6,540 nt of DNA, taken from the NCBI GenBank assembly GCA_047973165.1, contig JBKEBM010000079.1, forward strand, positions 1-6,540, read 5' to 3'. How positions within the stretch are numbered: position 1 is the stretch's first letter; each line of letters opens with the position of its first letter. The notes beneath the pieces are model-generated. The model saw only the letters and a program-made list of their open reading frames with translations. It was not told the origin of the DNA and did no database searches. The stretch is from JBKEAD01 sp047973165 (GTDB lineage Bacteria > Verrucomicrobiota > Verrucomicrobiia > Chthoniobacterales > JBKEAD01). The translations under genes were made by a program, and so were the position numbers. Below are positions 1-5,792 of the stretch, piece by piece.

Positions 1-2
1 AG

Positions 3-335
3 CAAATCGGCCCCGACAAAATAGTCGGCCTCTCCACTCACTCACTGCAGCAGGCCCGGGATGCAGTGATTCAGCAACCCGACTACATCGGCTTCGGCCC
101 GCTTTTTGCAACTCCCACCAAACCCGACTACAAACCCATTGGAACAGAGGAAATAGCCGAAGCACACCAAAGCGTCTCATTGCCCATTTTCTGCATCGGC
201 GGAATCAAGCTGGAAAATCTCGTTGAAGTGACCCAGGCCGGAGCAAAGCGCGTGGTCATTGTCTCAGGGATTCTGCAAGCTGCTGACATCACAGCGTATT
301 GTCGGGAGTGTGTTAACAAACTAGCCTGGGCTTGA
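3..335 (+). CDS. thiE: Thiamine phosphate synthase, C-terminal part (5' end outside window)
   Basis: This is the C-terminal part, about 110 residues, of thiamine phosphate synthase. The enzyme joins 4-amino-5-hydroxymethyl-2-methylpyrimidine diphosphate to the thiazole phosphate carboxylate to give thiamine phosphate in the cytosol. The frame is open from base 3 with no start, so the gene begins before the window; a GTG at 66 lies inside the conserved fold and is not the start. Visible family motifs of this TIM-barrel are GLSTHS (just after the edge), DYIGFGPLF followed by TPTKPD (pyrimidine/pyrophosphate-binding loop), then FCIGGI and VVIVSGI, the phosphate-gripping C-terminal strands. The frame ends at a TGA at the usual distance after the last motif, so the C-terminus is intact. 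The next gene follows on the same strand after 34 bases. The related regulator TenI shares this fold, but retention of the TPTK loop favours the enzyme. Confidence 0.93.
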   Translation, partial: QIGPDKIVGLSTHSLQQARDAVIQQPDYIGFGPLFATPTKPDYKPIGTEEIAEAHQSVSLPIFCIGGIKLENLVEVTQAGAKRVVIVSGILQAADITAYCRECVNKLAWA

Positions 336-369
336 ATATTCACACAGAAGAAACTACAGAATTGTTCCT

Positions 370-672
370 ATGAGTGAGATTCCCATGCGAGAGCACTTTG
401 GGGCTTTTCTGGGTGATGGTGACCTGGGAAACAAATTTCGATTTTGCGAAATCGAACTGCTCGTTAATAAAACAGATCAAATAGTATTTGATTTTGAGGG
501 AGTCACTAACATGACAGACTCCTTTGCAAATGCTTGCTTTGGGAATCTCGCGGAAGATCACGCCTTTGAGATGGCTTCCAAATTTCGCTTTAAAAACTGT
601 TCGCCCCTGATCCGCCAGTCGCTGTCTGCTGCTTTAAACGCAGGTATCCAGCGTGGAAAACAATACGCATAA
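370..672 (+). CDS. STAS-like domain protein (DUF4325 family), solitary
   Basis: This is a 100-residue protein that I assign to the STAS-like DUF4325 family, whose biochemical role is not established. The diagnostic stretch is DFEGVTNMTDSFANACFG at about residues 41-58: a beta-strand ending in D-x-E/x-G-V, then a T-x-SF-A turn into a helix with a FGxL pattern. STAS domains usually act as protein-binding switches, often with GHKL-type kinases. No ATPase, kinase or transporter gene is adjacent here, so its partner must be elsewhere or absent. The protein has no signal peptide and no membrane segment, so it is probably cytosolic. The first ATG (370) has no clear ribosome-binding site; a second in-frame ATG at 385 is preceded by GTGAGA and could be the real start, shortening the protein by 5 residues. 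It lies 34 bases after thiE and may be co-transcribed. The coding sequence looks more AT-rich than its neighbours, which may hint at transfer. The gene is well supported; the family call is from pattern recognition only. Confidence 0.78.
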   Translation: MSEIPMREHFGAFLGDGDLGNKFRFCEIELLVNKTDQIVFDFEGVTNMTDSFANACFGNLAEDHAFEMASKFRFKNCSPLIRQSLSAALNAGIQRGKQYA

Positions 673-830
673 AAGCTCTCTCTTCTTTTGGCGTATCGGA
701 AAATCATCACAAGCCACAAATATCCGGGTCATTTGCTGGGCTACCCAAAATAAAACGTTTCGAAAATTAACCGGCACGTTTTGGGATATGAAACTTGCTT
801 TTCAGGCCCGTTGAATTTTGCATTTCGGAT
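673..830. other. Intergenic gap with inverted repeat and a possible 8-codon upstream ORF
   Basis: This 158-base gap precedes the dehydrogenase. It holds CCCAAAA (744-750) facing TTTTGGG (779-785), with an inner CGT (756-758) facing ACG (776-778). The alternative pairing AAAACGT (752-758) with ACGTTTT (776-782) is also perfect over 7 bp. No T-tract follows on the plus strand, so an operator or leader structure is likelier than a terminator. An ATG at 788, in the context GGATATGA, opens an 8-codon ORF (MKLAFQAR, stop 812-814) just before the dehydrogenase ATG at 831, which has the same GGATATGA context. I could not identify a convincing -35/-10 pair. Confidence 0.4.
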
Positions 831-1574
831 ATGACAAGTGAATTTGACTTAACGGGACAAGGTGTATTAGTAACCGGCTCAACACGCGGCATCGGTGCAG
901 GTATCGCCGCTTCCTTCGCAGCAGCAGGTGCCAAAGTTTTACGAAACGGAACCAAAGCAACCGAAGACTCCGACGTGTTGGTTTATAATCTGCTCAAACC
1001 GGAAGCTCCCGAACAGATGATCGAGGAGGCTTTTTCGCGTGATCCCAATTTGAGTATGCTTGTCTGCAACGCCGGCAGCTTTTTCGACTCACCTTTTTTG
1101 GAAATGGATGCGGAGAGATTCAATAAAACGATCCAGCTCAATGTGCAGCATGTTTATTTCCTGATCCAAGGCTTTGCAAAACGCCTCATCGAAAAAAAAC
1201 GCCCCGGCTCTGTGGTCATCGTCAGCTCCACCAATGGCTTTTTTGCCGAGGAAGATTCCACGGCTTACGACATGTCCAAAGGTGCCTTGGTTATGCTCAC
1301 TCGCAGTCTCTCGGTGGCTCTGGCACCGCACAATATCCGTGTCAACGGCATGGCTCCCGGCCTCATTCGCACCCCGCTTACCAGTGGCTGGATGGATGCG
1401 CATCCCGAGAAGGTGCAGCACTATGAAAAGAAAATCCTCATGGCTGAAATCGGGAAACCTGAGGATTGCGGCGGGGCCTGCGTTTTTCTCTGCAGCCCGG
1501 CGGCACGCTACATCGTCGGACAGGTTCTCGTTGTCGATGGAGGTCTGACAGTCGGGCAAATCGGAAAAATGTAG
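831..1574 (+). CDS. Short-chain dehydrogenase/reductase (FabG-like SDR)
   Basis: This is a classical SDR-family NAD(P)-dependent oxidoreductase of 247 residues, cytosolic, with unknown substrate. The Rossmann motif TGSTRGIG is at residues 15-22 and NAG at 80-82. The active-site tetrad is N104 (LNV), S133 (VSS), Y146 and K150 (YDMSK), with PG after the sixth strand and VVDGG near the C-terminus. All catalytic residues are present. I chose the ATG at 831 because it gives the usual short lead of about 14 residues before the glycine motif; an upstream TTG at 795 would add 12 residues that do not resemble the family. Neither start has a good ribosome-binding site. The stretch between the glycine motif and NAG is about ten residues shorter than in FabG of E. 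coli, and the usual D-x-T after strand 3 reads NLL, so the cofactor side is atypical. FabG-like reductases, gluconate dehydrogenases and many others share these motifs, so no gene symbol is given. No neighbour reveals the pathway. Confidence 0.92.
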   Translation: MTSEFDLTGQGVLVTGSTRGIGAGIAASFAAAGAKVLRNGTKATEDSDVLVYNLLKPEAPEQMIEEAFSRDPNLSMLVCNAGSFFDSPFLEMDAERFNKTIQLNVQHVYFLIQGFAKRLIEKKRPGSVVIVSSTNGFFAEEDSTAYDMSKGALVMLTRSLSVALAPHNIRVNGMAPGLIRTPLTSGWMDAHPEKVQHYEKKILMAEIGKPEDCGGACVFLCSPAARYIVGQVLVVDGGLTVGQIGKM

Positions 1575-1591
1575 GTCCCTTGCCGACCTAC
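1565..1591 (-). terminator. Probable rho-independent terminator of the plsY-gpsA-rrf2 operon
   Basis: Bases 1571-1577 (GTAGGTC) and 1585-1591 (GACCTAC) form a perfect 7-bp stem with a 7-base loop. Read on the minus strand, the stem is followed by ATTTTT (1570-1565), the usual layout of an intrinsic terminator. On the plus strand no T-tract follows, so it should act mainly on transcripts coming from the minus-strand operon, about 140 bases after its last stop codon. It sits over the stop codon of the converging dehydrogenase gene. The stem is short and the T-tract is only 5 long, so efficiency is uncertain. Confidence 0.55.
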
Positions 1592-1729
1592 CCTGTGTTG
1601 ACGGGGACAGGATAAGCGTCGCGACTGAAGCCGGCAGTGCGAGAAACAAAAAAGTCAGCGTGAAATTACTTAAAAAAATGTGATAAGTGCTGCCACGGTT
1701 TCTCGTCCGAAAGCTCTGTTTGAATACCC
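1575..1729. other. Convergent intergenic region with stacked hairpins
   Basis: This region separates the converging dehydrogenase and Rrf2 genes. No coding frame was recognised. After the 1571-1591 hairpin comes a second, CCTGT (1592-1596) with ACAGG (1607-1611). A third pairs TCGC (1619-1622) and ACTG (1624-1627), with a bulged G at 1623, to CAGTGCGA (1635-1642) around the loop AAGCCGG. Two A-runs at 1648-1653 and 1672-1678 read as T-runs on the minus strand, but I see no strong stem immediately before them in that direction. The stretch most likely serves transcript 3' ends from both sides. Confidence 0.45.
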
Positions 1730-2140
1730 TTAAATTTCAAAATTAGCGACATTTAAGCCGCCGGAATCCAGTTCTATTAAATTATCAATAGTATTGCTGC
1801 TAAGGATATTATAAACTTCTTTATGTAAATTTCGTAAAAATAAATCAACTCCGCCGGAAGCTGAATTATCGGCTGGAGATTCGAAAGGCCCTTCGACAGC
1901 TTCCACAATTTCGAGAACTGAAATTTGACCTGGCGTGCGTTGAGTGAAGTATCCCCCACCCGCTCCACGTTTGCTTTCCAGGAGACCTTTTTGACGTAAA
2001 ACGAGGAGAATTTGCTCTAAAAATTTGGCGGGGATTCCCTCAGTACGGCTGATTTTCGGAATTGTGCAGATGCTGCCAGGCGAACGGGAAATTGCCAGCA
2101 TAGCACGCAGGGCATACTCGCTTTTTTTTGACAACTTCAT
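1730..2140 (-). CDS. Rrf2-family transcriptional regulator without Fe-S cysteines
   Basis: This is a 136-residue winged-helix DNA-binding regulator of the Rrf2 family. The N-terminal LSKKSEYALRAM is the family signature, followed by the helix-turn-helix with IPAKFLEQIL at about 36-45 and LRQKGLLESKRG leading into the wing GAGGGY (59-64), then ISVLEIVEAVEG (73-84) at the dimerisation helix. Members such as IscR, NsrR and RirA bind an Fe-S cluster through three cysteines after that point; here the segment contains none, and the only cysteine is C25 in the helix-turn-helix region. It therefore probably senses something else, or works through a partner. The start codon overlaps the gpsA stop as ATGA, indicating translational coupling in a plsY-gpsA-rrf2 operon; autoregulation is plausible but not shown. 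The C-terminal third is markedly AT-rich compared with the rest. The family is clear; the target genes and signal are unknown. Confidence 0.9.
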   Translation of the reverse strand: MKLSKKSEYALRAMLAISRSPGSICTIPKISRTEGIPAKFLEQILLVLRQKGLLESKRGAGGGYFTQRTPGQISVLEIVEAVEGPFESPADNSASGGVDLFLRNLHKEVYNILSSNTIDNLIELDSGGLNVANFEI

Positions 2141-3174
2141 GCCAACTGCTCCCCCTCACCCACGAGTTCAGATAATTCGTCGCGCTCAGATTTGGGAGTT
2201 CTCAAAAGCAGCTCCCGCATGGCGTCCTGGGGAGATTTGCCTTCGTATAAAATAGCAAAAATCTGCTCCGTAATGGGCACATCCACTCCGAGTTTTTGAG
2301 CGCATTGCAAAGCACTTTGCGCGGTCGGAATCCCCTCTGCGACCATTTTCATTGATGCCTCGATATCTGTCCGGAGTTCTCCGCCGCCGAGGCGCTCGCC
2401 GACTTTTCGGTTGCGGCTGTGTTGGCTGAAGCAAGTCACCATTAGGTCCCCTATCCCGCTCAGGCCGGAGAAAGTTTCGCGGCGTCCGCCGAGAGCTACT
2501 CCGAGTCGCATCATTTCTGCGAGTGCCCGGGTTACGAGGCCGGCCTTGGCGTTGTCGCCCATTTTGAAGCCGTCGGAGCATCCCGCTGCGATGGCGAAGA
2601 TGTTTTTCAGTGCTCCGCCGAGCTGGATTCCCGTTACGTCGTCGCTTCGGTAAACCCGAAAGCCCGGAGCATTCAGAGTTGCAGATAGGCGATCGAGAAT
2701 TTCGGAGTCAGCGCAGCCCACCACACTGGCAGCAGGTATTTTGCTGGCGACCTCAATGGCCAGATTGGGGCCGGAGAGAACACCGACATGCGAGGTATCG
2801 AGGGTCTCTTCGACGATTTGTGTCATCAGTAAGCCCGTGTTGTGTTCGATCCCTTTGGTGCAGCTCACCCAAACAGTTTCGGGGTTCATTTTTAGCCCGG
2901 CGAGCTGTGTACAAATCTCTCGTATGGCTCGTGAGGGCGTCACAAGCAGGATTAAATCGCAGTCCTGCAGGTCAGCAAGTTCCGTGGTAACTTCGACCGA
3001 TTTCGGAATAGCGATTCCTTTCAGGTAAGTTTCGTTTGTGCCACTGGAGCGCATTTCCTCGACGATTGCCGGGTTGTGCCCCCAGAGTTTCACGGAGGCG
3101 GGGCCGCCTGCATAAAGAATAGCAAGAGCCGTACCCCACCCGCCTGCACCGATGACGCCGATATTTTTATACAT
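2137..3174 (-). CDS. gpsA: NAD(P)-dependent glycerol-3-phosphate dehydrogenase
   Basis: This 345-residue cytosolic enzyme reduces dihydroxyacetone phosphate to sn-glycerol 3-phosphate, the backbone for phospholipids. The N-terminal Rossmann motif IGAGGWGTALA covers residues 8-18. Next come the SCTKG strand (104-108), SGPNLAIEVA (134-143) and GGALKN with the catalytic lysine K190. The C-terminal helical domain carries GLSGIGDLMVTC (237-248, D243) and SRNR (253-256), which contact the substrate phosphate. Length is normal for the family and all key residues are present. The start ATG lies only two residues before the first beta strand, as in homologues; no Shine-Dalgarno is visible. It follows plsY by 51 bases on the minus strand and its stop overlaps the start of the Rrf2 regulator by 4 bases. 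The product is the direct substrate of the neighbouring PlsY, so the pairing makes metabolic sense. Confidence 0.97.
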   Translation of the reverse strand: MYKNIGVIGAGGWGTALAILYAGGPASVKLWGHNPAIVEEMRSSGTNETYLKGIAIPKSVEVTTELADLQDCDLILLVTPSRAIREICTQLAGLKMNPETVWVSCTKGIEHNTGLLMTQIVEETLDTSHVGVLSGPNLAIEVASKIPAASVVGCADSEILDRLSATLNAPGFRVYRSDDVTGIQLGGALKNIFAIAAGCSDGFKMGDNAKAGLVTRALAEMMRLGVALGGRRETFSGLSGIGDLMVTCFSQHSRNRKVGERLGGGELRTDIEASMKMVAEGIPTAQSALQCAQKLGVDVPITEQIFAILYEGKSPQDAMRELLLRTPKSERDELSELVGEGEQLA

Positions 3175-3225
3175 AGTAATTAAAAGGGTGAAGCATAGCA
3201 GTTACGGGGAGATATTTTTTTGATT

Positions 3226-3846
3226 TTAAGAAGATTTTGGGGATGTTTTTTTACTCGCCCGGGATTCGGTTCCGGCGAGTAAGCGTTTGATGTTGCTTCG
3301 ATGCAACCAAACGGCCATGACACACATAATAGCGGTCACAGCAAAAAGCAAACCCGATCCTTTCCCCATCGCATACAGAGCACCTGTCGTAGCGGGCAGT
3401 GCTAGTGAACCACCAATGGAAGCCAGCGAGACGTAACGGGTCGCAAAAAACAATATCAGCCAAACGGACAACGAAATAACAAAAGCCAGCGGGATCAGCC
3501 CCAGCATTCCGCCTCCTGAGGTTGCGATTCCTTTGCCGCCGCGAAAGCCCAGCCACAGCGGAAAGTTATGCCCCAGGACGACACAGAAAAAACAAACGAT
3601 CCCCACCCATTCGGGTGCTTGTAAAATACCCGGCAGGCCGACAGCCAGCAGGCCTTTTAAAAAATCGAGGGCAAAAACGGTGTATCCAAGCGGCTTTCCA
3701 AGGACGCGTCCGGCATTAGTGGCCCCGATATTTCCACTGCCATGCTTACGCAAATCCACCCCCTTCATACGCCCTGCAATGAGACCAAAGGGAATCGATC
3801 CAAGGAAATAAGCCGCTGCAAAATAAAGAAGATAAAAGAAATTCAT
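3226..3846 (-). CDS. plsY: Acyl-phosphate:glycerol-3-phosphate acyltransferase
   Basis: This 206-residue inner-membrane enzyme transfers an acyl group from acyl phosphate (made by PlsX) to position 1 of glycerol 3-phosphate, giving lysophosphatidic acid. It is almost entirely hydrophobic, with about five to seven membrane spans. The three PlsY motifs are present: SIPFG followed by GSGNIGATN (36-44); GHNFPLWLGFRGGKG (92-106), where the glycine-rich loop binds phosphate; and RYVSLASI (137-144). The DFLKG segment (61-65) is also typical. The C-terminus is a short polar Ser/Lys-rich tail. The start ATG is preceded by AGAG at a usable distance, one of the few hints of a ribosome-binding site in this window. 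It is the first gene of the minus-strand operon and diverges from msrB across 83 bases. PlsX is not in the window. Confidence 0.96.
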   Translation of the reverse strand: MNFFYLLYFAAAYFLGSIPFGLIAGRMKGVDLRKHGSGNIGATNAGRVLGKPLGYTVFALDFLKGLLAVGLPGILQAPEWVGIVCFFCVVLGHNFPLWLGFRGGKGIATSGGGMLGLIPLAFVISLSVWLILFFATRYVSLASIGGSLALPATTGALYAMGKGSGLLFAVTAIMCVMAVWLHRSNIKRLLAGTESRASKKTSPKSS

Positions 3847-3929
3847 CCGGTCTCTACTTCAATAAGTGACGAACACTTCCACAAGAAAAATACAAAGACA
3901 AAATCGTAATATAAAGCTATGCTCCCTGC
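3847..3929. promoter_or_regulatory. Divergent promoter region between plsY and msrB
   Basis: These 83 AT-rich bases must hold the promoters for both divergent transcription units. For msrB, AAGACA (3895-3900), a 17-base spacer and TATGCT (3918-3923) form a modest sigma-70-like pair, each hexamer matching consensus at four of six positions. That would place transcription start at or beside the msrB ATG. An inverted repeat AAGTG (3864-3868) / CACTT (3874-3878) with a 5-base spacer lies close to plsY and could be an operator. No convincing minus-strand promoter could be chosen by eye. Confidence 0.4.
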
Positions 3930-4502
3930 ATGAATCAGGGAAAATTGATTACACTTACAGGGCTGGCTCTCTCCCTGATCTCATGCCAGCTTATTCAGGC
4001 TCAAGTAATGGAAAGAAATTTACCCAACGAAGTAACTGTCCGATTTGCGGATAAAAACGGGGTTCCCGGCGAGCCTCAGAAAGTCCCCACAATCAAAAAA
4101 ACTAATGAGGAGTGGAAAAAGGAATTATCGCCCGATGCCTACCGCATCCTGCGCTCCAGTGCGACGGAACGCCCCCACTGCGGGTTGCTTTTAGACAATA
4201 AAAAGCCGGGGATTTATTTCTGTGCGGGTTGCGATTTACCTCTTTTTAGCTCTGCTGCAAAATTTCACTCCGGCACGGGCTGGCCCAGTTTTTTTCAGCC
4301 TTTTGCAAAAGAAAATGTCGGTGAAGAAGTCGATGAAAGCCACGGAATGCGACGCGTGGAAATTTACTGTGTGCGCTGCGGTGGCCATCTCGGACACGTT
4401 TTCACAGACGGCCCAAAACCCACCGGACTCCGGTATTGCCTGAACTCCGAGGCCATGACTTTTAAAGAATATCCAAGCCTGGCAGGAACGGAAAAAGACT
4501 GA
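3930..4502 (+). CDS. msrB: Peptide-methionine (R)-S-oxide reductase MsrB, exported (probable lipoprotein)
   Basis: This 190-residue enzyme reduces the R-epimer of methionine sulfoxide in proteins. The N-terminus is a signal peptide: K5, a hydrophobic stretch over residues 6-18, and LISC (16-19), which fits a lipobox with C19 as the lipidated residue. Cleavage after QA (A24) by ordinary signal peptidase is the alternative. The enzyme is therefore placed outside the cytosol. The MsrB domain follows from about residue 57, with four zinc-binding cysteines (C98, C101, C147, C150), HSGTGWPSF (113-121), GGHLGHVF (151-158) and catalytic C170 in RYCLNS. The usual resolving cysteine in the SGxGWPS loop is a threonine (T116), while C84 sits 86 residues before C170 and may replace it. 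Residues 25-56 link the signal peptide to the domain. No Shine-Dalgarno is seen. The gene is first of a probable plus-strand unit with ispH 37 bases downstream. No MsrA domain is fused. Confidence 0.95.
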   Translation: MNQGKLITLTGLALSLISCQLIQAQVMERNLPNEVTVRFADKNGVPGEPQKVPTIKKTNEEWKKELSPDAYRILRSSATERPHCGLLLDNKKPGIYFCAGCDLPLFSSAAKFHSGTGWPSFFQPFAKENVGEEVDESHGMRRVEIYCVRCGGHLGHVFTDGPKPTGLRYCLNSEAMTFKEYPSLAGTEKD

Positions 4503-4539
4503 TGCGCAGTCGAAGTAAAATCAGCACTAAAAGTAAACC

Positions 4540-5787
4540 ATGAGCAACCCAGTCGCCGAAAAACCCAAACCGCCCCGCATCAACCTGCGCACTCCTGAAG
4601 TAATGAGCCATGTGCAGGCTCAGGTCGAGCGGCATTACCAAAGCAGCCTCGTCGAGCAGCTCCGCAGCAACTCCGGCGTTCTGGAAACTCCTTCGACTCG
4701 CGTGCATCTCGCCAAGGAATTCGGGTTTTGCTACGGTGTCGAACGCGCCATCGACCTCGCCTACGCGGCACGAAAAGTCTTCCCCGATGACCGGATGTTC
4801 ATCGTCGGCGAGATCATCCACAACCCCGATGTGAACGAACACATCACCAATCTCGGCATCCAAAACCTCTCCCGCCCCAGCAAAAGCGGCATCGCACTGA
4901 AAAACCTCGATCTCTCAGTGCTCCAAAAAGACGACGTTGTCATCCTGCCAGCCTTCGGCGCAGAAACAAAAATCATCGACCAGATAAAAGCTCTCGGCTG
5001 CCGCATCGTCGATACAACCTGCGGTGACGTGATGAGCGTCTGGAAACGCGTCCGCCAAAACGCCAAAGAGCAGGTTACCTCGATCATCCACGGCAAAGCA
5101 GCTCACGAAGAAACCCGCGCCACCGCCTCCCGCGCCCTCGGCAAGGACGGTGGCGGCCATTATCTCGTCGTCCTCGATATCACGCAAACCAAACTCGTTC
5201 GCCAATACATGTGCCACGGTGGCGACCGCGAAGCCTTTTTGGAAAAATTCAAAAATGCCACCTCCGAAGGCTTCGACCCCGACCTTCATCTGCAGCGCAT
5301 CGGCGTCGCAAACCAGACCACCATGCTACGCAGCGAGACCGAGGCCATCCAAAATGAACTTCGCGATGCCATCCTCGAACGCGACAACGGAGACCCGCGA
5401 AATTTTCGCTACTTCGACACCATCTGCGGCGCAACTCAGGACCGCCAGGACGCTCTCTTCGGCCTTCTTCATAATCACCTCGACCTCCTCCTTGTCGTCG
5501 GCGGATACAACAGCTCAAACACAACCCACCTCGTCGAAATCGGAGAAAAAAAAGTCCCTACCTTCTTCATTCGCGACGCCAGTCGCCTCCATTCGGAAAC
5601 TCAAATCGCCCACTTCGACATCCACCAACACGAGGAGATCACCACCACTAACTGGCTACCCAAAAAAGAACATCTCGTCGCAGGAGTCACCGCCGGAGCA
5701 AGCTGCCCAAACAATCTTATTGAAGAAGTCATTCAGCGCCTTCTCGAACTTCGCCACGAAACCGCCCCCACTCCAGCCACAGCCTGA
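4540..5787 (+). CDS. ispH: 4-hydroxy-3-methylbut-2-enyl diphosphate reductase, long cyanobacterial/plastid type
   Basis: This 415-residue cytosolic Fe-S enzyme performs the last step of the MEP isoprenoid pathway, turning HMBPP into IPP and DMAPP. The three cluster cysteines are present: C64 (FGFCYGVERA), C161 (VDTTCGDV) and C389 (GASCPNN). Other active-site signatures are EIIHNPDVN (about 91-99), the HEET motif (189-192) where E191 aligns with the proton-donating glutamate of E. coli IspH, GVANQTTM, and GGYNSSNTTHL. E. coli IspH is about 316 residues. This protein has a roughly 50-residue N-terminal extension before the first cysteine and a long insert between the second and third (HGGDREAFL...GFDPDLHLQRIGVANQ). 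Both the layout and the wording match cyanobacterial and plant IspH as I recall them. The codon choice is rich in C-ending codons. There is no clear Shine-Dalgarno before the ATG. It lies 37 bases after msrB and 5 bases before the Rsm22-like gene, so co-transcription is likely. Confidence 0.96.
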   Translation: MSNPVAEKPKPPRINLRTPEVMSHVQAQVERHYQSSLVEQLRSNSGVLETPSTRVHLAKEFGFCYGVERAIDLAYAARKVFPDDRMFIVGEIIHNPDVNEHITNLGIQNLSRPSKSGIALKNLDLSVLQKDDVVILPAFGAETKIIDQIKALGCRIVDTTCGDVMSVWKRVRQNAKEQVTSIIHGKAAHEETRATASRALGKDGGGHYLVVLDITQTKLVRQYMCHGGDREAFLEKFKNATSEGFDPDLHLQRIGVANQTTMLRSETEAIQNELRDAILERDNGDPRNFRYFDTICGATQDRQDALFGLLHNHLDLLLVVGGYNSSNTTHLVEIGEKKVPTFFIRDASRLHSETQIAHFDIHQHEEITTTNWLPKKEHLVAGVTAGASCPNNLIEEVIQRLLELRHETAPTPATA

Positions 5788-5792
5788 GCACC

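Noticed and set aside
439..454. Perfect 6-bp hairpin CGATTT-TGCG-AAATCG inside the DUF4325 gene
   Set aside because: It is short, within a coding sequence, and has no T-tract or other context; chance is sufficient.
340..561. 73-codon minus-strand frame opposite the DUF4325 gene
   Set aside because: It has no family features, and the plus-strand frame has the recognisable STAS-like core.
795..830. TTG at 795 as the dehydrogenase start
   Set aside because: It adds 12 residues that do not look like the family's N-terminus, whereas the ATG at 831 gives the normal distance to the glycine motif.
1089..1649. 186-codon open frame on the minus strand opposite the dehydrogenase
   Set aside because: It lies entirely over a gene with intact SDR motifs, its translation resembles no family I know, and it arises from the codon bias of the real frame.
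1672..1678. T-run on the minus strand after the Rrf2 gene as a terminator
   Set aside because: I found no stem longer than about 3 bp immediately before it in the direction of transcription.
2186..2581. 131-codon minus-strand frame inside gpsA
   Set aside because: It is an Arg-rich shadow of the gpsA coding sequence with no recognisable domain.
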